This document shows, in pieces, positions 60,307 to 64,000 of a stretch of DNA of 64,000 bases. The DNA lies in contig CAVWDI010000001.1 of NCBI GenBank assembly GCA_963753725.1, positions 124,001 to 188,000 on the forward strand. The letters are read 5' to 3'. This DNA comes from CAVWDI01 sp963753725. GTDB taxonomy: Bacteria; Chloroflexota; Anaerolineae; Anaerolineales; UBA4823. How positions within the stretch are numbered: the first letter of the stretch is position 1; each line of letters opens with the position of its first letter. The translations under genes were made by a program, and so were the position numbers. The notes beneath the pieces were generated by a model. That model searched no databases. It saw only the letters and a list, made by a program, of their open reading frames with translations, and was not told the DNA's origin.

Positions 60307-60819
60307 TTATTTCCCTGATGGTTGTATTGATCCAGAATCGATCTCCAATGGTACACGGCGCTGGTTACCGAGTAATTCCAATAAGACCTTAACTCGTTCA
60401 TTTCCAGGCAGCTTGTAATCGAAGATCGCTTCATATCCACGGAATGGCCCATCATTTATCCGGACTTCATCTCCATGTTTTAACCCTTCTAATACTTCAC
60501 CACCTGCTTTATTGATTTCATCTATTCGTTTCCGGATATCAAAAATTAGGTTTTCCGGCACCAATGCTGGTTCACCACCAAAACTTACTAAACCAAGAGT
60601 GTGAGGCATCCATTGAAATGCGGATAAGCCGATATCCTCCAGGTCGATATTTACAAATAAATAACCTGGGAAGTACGGTCGTACTTTTCTCGATCTTGGA
60701 TTAACCGGTTGCACTCGCAGCCTTGGATAAAATGTTTCATACCCGTGGGATAAAACTTGACGCCACACTATTTCTTCTTTTCGAGGCTTACTTCTTAATG
60801 CGTACCAGGAAATTGTCAT
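60307..60819 (-). CDS. NusG/RfaH-like specialised antitermination factor
   Basis: 170-residue NusG paralogue. NGN domain: SWYALRSKPRKEEIVWRQVL, FYPRLRVQPVNPRSRKVRPY, FPGYLFVNIDLED, and HTLGLVSFGGEPALVPENLI. C-terminal KOW-like domain: LKHGDEVRINDGPFRGYEAI and RVKVLLELLGNQRRVPLEID. Such factors (RfaH, UpxY, LoaP) load on RNA polymerase at an element in the leader and let it read through long operons. Being the first gene of a uniform minus-strand run down to 48.4 kb, it probably drives that operon. No canonical ops sequence was found upstream. Start ATG 60819. Confidence 0.82.
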   Translation of the reverse strand: MTISWYALRSKPRKEEIVWRQVLSHGYETFYPRLRVQPVNPRSRKVRPYFPGYLFVNIDLEDIGLSAFQWMPHTLGLVSFGGEPALVPENLIFDIRKRIDEINKAGGEVLEGLKHGDEVRINDGPFRGYEAIFDYKLPGNERVKVLLELLGNQRRVPLEIDSGSIQPSGK

Positions 60820-60876
60820 TGATCAATATAAACCAATTGGTATCTGTAAAATTTTGATTAATATCCCGAAAATTTC

Positions 60877-61036
60877 TTAACGATAGATAGGGGTGAGGAT
60901 TATGTCACCGGTGATTTTGATCGTTATGAGTGTACCTCGAGGTACAGCAATTTTCAAGTTTGTCAGTATTTCCAGTAATTGGTGTTTTTCACCTTCATTA
61001 TCGTGTTGTGAAGTATTTATTAGTAAATCATATAAA
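60877..61036 (-). CDS. Possible small protein between tpiA and the NusG-like gene
   Basis: Weakly supported. An open minus-strand frame of about 53 codons ends at TAA 60877-60879 and reads EGEKHQLLEILTNLKIAVPR, then GTLITIKITGDIILTPIYR, protein-like with alternating beta pattern. It has no ATG; the frame opens after a TGA overlapping the tpiA end, so a frameshifted start (ATGAATTA at about 61045) or a leader element are alternatives. It carries two perfect palindromes (60905-60914 and 60931-60946), which would be odd for plain coding sequence. Confidence 0.3.
60905..60946. promoter_or_regulatory. Two perfect palindromes before the NusG-like gene
   Basis: TCACCGGTGA (60905-60914) and TGTACCTCGAGGTACA (60931-60946, 8+8, no loop) lie 16 bp apart, about 90-130 bp upstream of the NusG-like start. 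They could be operators or part of a leader hairpin for the surface operon. They also fall inside the doubtful small frame ending at 60877. Confidence 0.35.
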
Positions 61037-61810
61037 TTAATTCATTGATGCAGCTTTAACAATTCGGACAAAATCAGACGCTTTAAGGGCCGCGCCCCGA
61101 TCAATCCGCCATCAATTTCCTCATCGGAAAAGAATTCTACAGCATTATTGCCCTTAACTCGATCCTCCATACAGAACTCGAATGCTTTCTGAAAATTCTC
61201 TTCCAAAAATCTTGGTAAGTGTCGTCCGAATTACATTACCGATCACATCAGATGCACCGGCTGCAGTGGCTGCTTTACCTGTTCCAATTGCCCATACAGG
61301 TTCGTATGCAATAGTTAGTGGAGTACTTGTATTCTCGGATAATAAACCATCCAAATCCAGCAGCCCTTTCTGCACTTGGCGCGTGACAATTTCCTCAGTG
61401 CGGCCAGCCTCATTTTCCTCGAGCGTTTCACCAACACACACAATCGGATGCAGATTGTGCATTAAAGCAGCTGTAACTTTTTGATTGACTGATTCATCCG
61501 TCTCATTAAAATATGCCCTGCGTTCCGAATGTCCAATGATGACATATTTGCAAAATTCGACCAGCATCAAGGGTGAAACTTCTCCGGTATAGGCGCCAGA
61601 TTTTTCCCAAAACATATTTTGGGCGCCTAACCCGATGTTTGTACCTTCAATTAGAGCTGAAACCACAGCTAGTGAAGTAAAAGGTGGGCATAGTGCTATA
61701 TCCACATCATCTACAGTCTTTAATTCGGGTACAAGTTCATTGACCAAATCGCGAGCCTGTGCCGCATTTTTATTCATTTTCCAATTTCCAGCTACGAATG
61801 GAGTACGCAT
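61037..61810 (-). CDS. tpiA: Triosephosphate isomerase (two frameshifts)
   Basis: Interconverts dihydroxyacetone phosphate and glyceraldehyde 3-phosphate in glycolysis. ATG 61810: TPFVAGNWKMNKNAAQ with substrate Lys in NWKMN, electrophile His in VIIGHSERRAYF, and catalytic Glu in TIAYEPVWAIGTGKAATA. The first frame stops at 61154 just after VLYGGSS; the phosphate loop continues as VKGNNAVEFFSDEEIDGGLI in another frame, then ASDFVRIVKAASMN in a third, ending at 61037. Breaks near 61157 and 61088. About 257 aa joined, a normal TIM. Because the enzyme is essential, these breaks argue for assembly errors. Confidence 0.88.
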
Positions 61811-61852
61811 TTAAACCTCTCTGTTTAACTTGTTCGCATCTTTTTATTTAGA

Positions 61853-63028
61853 TTACTTATCCTGCAAAGCTGCGATTCCAGGTAAAGTTTTTCCTTCCAT
61901 CATCTCTAACGAAGCGCCCCCGCCAGTGGAGATATGGGTGATTTTTTCTTGTAAACCCGATTGATTAATGGCAGCCACTGAATCTCCGCCGCCAACTATT
62001 GAGATTGTTTCACTTTCTGCGACAGCTTCAGCTACACCGAATGTTCCAGAAGCGAAATTTGGAAATTCAAATACACCCATTGGACCATTCCAGACTACTG
62101 TGCCAGCCTCTTCAATTACATTTGAAAATGCTTCCACAGTCTCAGGTCCTACATCGAGTATGCGCCATCCATCCGGGACCGGGCCCATTGCCATCACCTT
62201 CTTTTCTGCGTCATTATCGAACGCATCGGCAATAACAACATCGACTGGCAGGCGCAATTTTGAATCACCATCTTCTAGAAGCTCACGGGCAGTATCCAAA
62301 ACCTGGTCTTCAACCAGAGAATCTCCTATTGGATAACCCTGTGCTTTAAAAAAGGTGTTCGCCATCCCCCCACCAATAAGAACATTGTCAGCTCTCAGCA
62401 ATAAATTGCGGATGACATCAATTTTGTCGCTTACTTTTGCGCCTCCCAATATTGCGACAAAAGGTTTTTTAGGCGATGCAATTGCCTCACCAAGGTATTG
62501 GATCTCTCTTTCCAACAAGAAACCCGCCACGGATGGTAAATAAGCAGTTACACCCTCAGTTGAAGCATGCGCCCGGTGGGCGGAACCAAAAGCATCCATG
62601 ACAAATATATCTGCAAGCATAGATAATTGTTTCGCCATTTCCGGATCATTCTTTTTCTCTTCGGGGTGAAATCTGGTGTTTTCTAAAACCAGGATATCCC
62701 CCGGGTTCAATTCCGTGACTGCTTTGGAGGCGACCTCACCAACACAATCATCGGCAAAGAATACACTTCTACCGATTAACTCTGAAAGACGGTCAGCTGC
62801 TGGTCTCAAGGAGAATGACGCATCAGGTTGTCCTTTAGGTCTGCCGAGATGAGAACAAAGTATTACTTTCGCTTGGTGATCGACAAGATACTTTATGGTA
62901 GGCAGTGCTGCACGGATTCGTGTGTCATCCGTGACTTTTCCATCTTTCAATGGGACATTAAAATCTACACGTACTAAAACATTTTTATTCTTTACATCAA
63001 TATCAGTTATCGTTTTTTTATTGAACAT
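61853..63028 (-). CDS. pgk: Phosphoglycerate kinase
   Basis: Makes ATP from 1,3-bisphosphoglycerate. Start ATG 63028 (MFNKKTITDIDVKNKNVLVR), with GGAGGGAG immediately upstream; the longer frame from 63073 would begin inside a hairpin. Signatures: VLVRVDFNVPLKDGKVTDDT, CSHLGRPKGQPDASFSLRPA, LENTRFHPEEKKNDPEMAKQ, ILGGAKVSDKIDVIRNLLLR, and SIVGGGDSVAAINQSG. 391 aa, intact, standard length. 42 bp upstream of tpiA on the same strand; same transcription unit as gap, subject to the hairpin between them. Confidence 0.95.
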   Translation of the reverse strand: MFNKKTITDIDVKNKNVLVRVDFNVPLKDGKVTDDTRIRAALPTIKYLVDHQAKVILCSHLGRPKGQPDASFSLRPAADRLSELIGRSVFFADDCVGEVASKAVTELNPGDILVLENTRFHPEEKKNDPEMAKQLSMLADIFVMDAFGSAHRAHASTEGVTAYLPSVAGFLLEREIQYLGEAIASPKKPFVAILGGAKVSDKIDVIRNLLLRADNVLIGGGMANTFFKAQGYPIGDSLVEDQVLDTARELLEDGDSKLRLPVDVVIADAFDNDAEKKVMAMGPVPDGWRILDVGPETVEAFSNVIEEAGTVVWNGPMGVFEFPNFASGTFGVAEAVAESETISIVGGGDSVAAINQSGLQEKITHISTGGGASLEMMEGKTLPGIAALQDK

Positions 63029-63050
63029 ATCTCCCTCCAGGCAAGGAAAA

Positions 63051-63074
63051 CGTGAAACGATGGGACGTTTCACG
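63051..63074 (-). terminator. gap-pgk intergenic hairpin (terminator/attenuator)
   Basis: CGTGAAACG (63051-63059) pairs perfectly with CGTTTCACG (63066-63074) across a 6-nt loop; on the minus strand it is followed by TTTTCC. It would let gap be expressed above pgk-tpiA through partial termination or mRNA end protection. Confidence 0.65.
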
Positions 63075-63114
63075 TTTTCTATGTAATTCCATTACATGGA
63101 GTATCTATTTATTC

Positions 63115-64000
63115 TTATAGTTTTTTGGCAACAAGTGCGGCTAAATCGGCCGTGCGGACGGAATAACCCCACTCATTATCATACCAGGTGACCACTTTCA
63201 CCAAAGTCCCTTCTGTTTCTCCCAGAACTGTTGTGAATTGTAGATCAACTGATGAACTAAAATTATTCCCCTTATAATCAATACTGACCAGTGGTTCTTC
63301 AACTGCATCTAAAATCCCATTTAATGGACCAGCCGCAGCCTCGCGATAGACACTGTGCAGCATTTCTGTAGTTACAGGTGTTTCCAGTTCTACTGTCAAA
63401 TCAACTACCGAAACCGTAGATGTTGGTACTCGTAGAGCATACCCATCAATCTTTCCGGCTAAATCCGGAATGACTAATTTCAAGGCTCGAGCGGCGCCAG
63501 TTGTAGTAGGAATTATGCTCATTGCAGCAGCTCTCGCCCTGCGTAAATCCTTGTGAGGTAAATCCAAAATCTTTTGGTCATTTGTATACGCGTGAATTGT
63601 TGTCATAAACCCACGTTTGATCTTGAAGGCATCGTGAATAACTTTGGCAGCAGGAGCTAAACAATTGGTAGTACAAGATGCATTCGACATTACATGATCG
63701 TTTTCAGGATCATACTGCTCTTCATTTACGCCCAGTACTACTGTAAAGACATCACCTTTTGCAGGGGCTGTGATGATCACTTTTTTCGCCCCGCCACCAG
63801 TGATGTGTTTACCGGCATCTTCCTCTGTGCGAAAAATTCCTGTACCTTCAACAACAATGTCTACGCCTAGATCGCGCCACGGGATTGCGGCAGGATCTCT
63901 TTCACTGAATGCTTTAACCGAGTTGCCATCTATGATTAACTCAGAATCGCCGACTTCAACTTCCCCATCAAATCGACCATAATTTGAATCATACTTTTAA
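63115..64000 (-). CDS. gap: Glyceraldehyde-3-phosphate dehydrogenase, C-terminal two thirds and more
   Basis: NAD(P)-dependent phosphorylating GAPDH; the 5' end is beyond the window. The continuous frame covers SNYGRFDGEVEVGDSELIID, WRDLGVDIVVEGTGIFRTEE, the catalytic Cys in SNASCTTNCLAPAAKVI, TIHAYTNDQKILDLPHKD, RRARAAAMSIIPTTTGAARA and the end VKVVTWYDNEWGYSVRTADL. At the very edge, TTAAAAG near 63993-63999 gives an in-frame stop; one fewer A restores the family's L-K-Y-D-S, so another likely indel. First gene of the gap-pgk-tpiA unit. Confidence 0.92.

Noticed and set aside
60820..61036. Canonical ops/JUMPstart element for the NusG-like factor
   Set aside because: No GGCGGTAGC-type sequence was found on the minus strand; only the palindromes reported above.
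1..64000. Genetic-code change or programmed frameshifting to explain the breaks
   Set aside because: Stops of all three types occur, breaks go in both directions, and no slippery-site plus structure pattern recurs; intact genes such as pgk, udk and gmd use the standard code.
1..64000. CRISPR array
   Set aside because: No regularly spaced direct repeats of 24-40 bp were seen, and no cas genes.

Overview
The window looks like a chromosomal segment of a Chloroflexota bacterium, most likely class Anaerolineae. This is inferred from gene content and protein style: a TGS-domain nucleoside kinase, a MshA-like GT4 with a TTG start, a LuxR-TM-Kelch protein, membrane-anchored surface enzymes and a gap-pgk-tpiA cluster. 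It is not based on a marker-gene search. Base composition is fairly AT-rich, except in the group II intron and the large insertion sequence, which are visibly more GC-rich.

Layout. 1-2.4 kb: end of an MFS exporter, a YwiC-like membrane protein and a DUF4870 protein. 2.45-4.36 kb: a group II (C-like) intron inserted antisense beside the DUF4870 terminator. 4.4-10.1 kb: TGS-nucleoside kinase, a small membrane protein and a large secreted M23 peptidase. 10.2-20.7 kb (+): surface-glycan cluster with a polyprenyl-type GT2, two tandem GT-C-like membrane proteins, two GT4s and an FAD-oxidoreductase/GT2 fusion. 20.7-26.3 kb (-): lipoprotein, beta-propeller, four-repeat surface protein, sulfotransferase and LuxR-TM-Kelch protein. 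26.5-29.7 kb: two adjacent insertion sequences next to tRNA-Gly(CCC). 29.9-46.2 kb: MshA-like GT4, tRNA-Thr(CGT), udk, VTT protein, M20 peptidase, response regulator, MacB-like export system, DinG-type helicase, ParB-like protein, phosphoesterase, and a phasin/PhaR-like locus. 46.4-48.4 kb: S41 peptidase. 48.4-60.8 kb (-): a long one-direction operon headed by a NusG/RfaH-like factor, with two GMD-family enzymes, a WecG-type GT, a low-molecular-weight phosphatase, a DUF2142-like membrane protein and four tandem membrane-anchored clan GH-A glycosidase-like proteins. 61.0-64.0 kb (-): tpiA, pgk and the 3' part of gap.

About forty reading-frame breaks are spread over roughly half the genes, including tpiA, gap and dinG, which should be intact in any growing cell. 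In almost every case conserved sequence resumes immediately in another frame, and catalytic residues are kept. I read most breaks as single-base indels in the assembly (error-prone long reads or low-coverage metagenome) rather than gene decay. Spans below are therefore given for the reconstructed genes, with the breaks stated.

Taken together the region is devoted to the cell surface: making nucleotide sugars, assembling and exporting glycans, sulfating, cleaving and remodelling them, and possibly sensing extracellular material. The most interesting units are the NusG-like-led operon with its four-copy glycosidase array, the LuxR-TM-Kelch protein, the FAD-GT2 fusion and the phasin/PhaR locus with a recognisable promoter and operator-like repeat.
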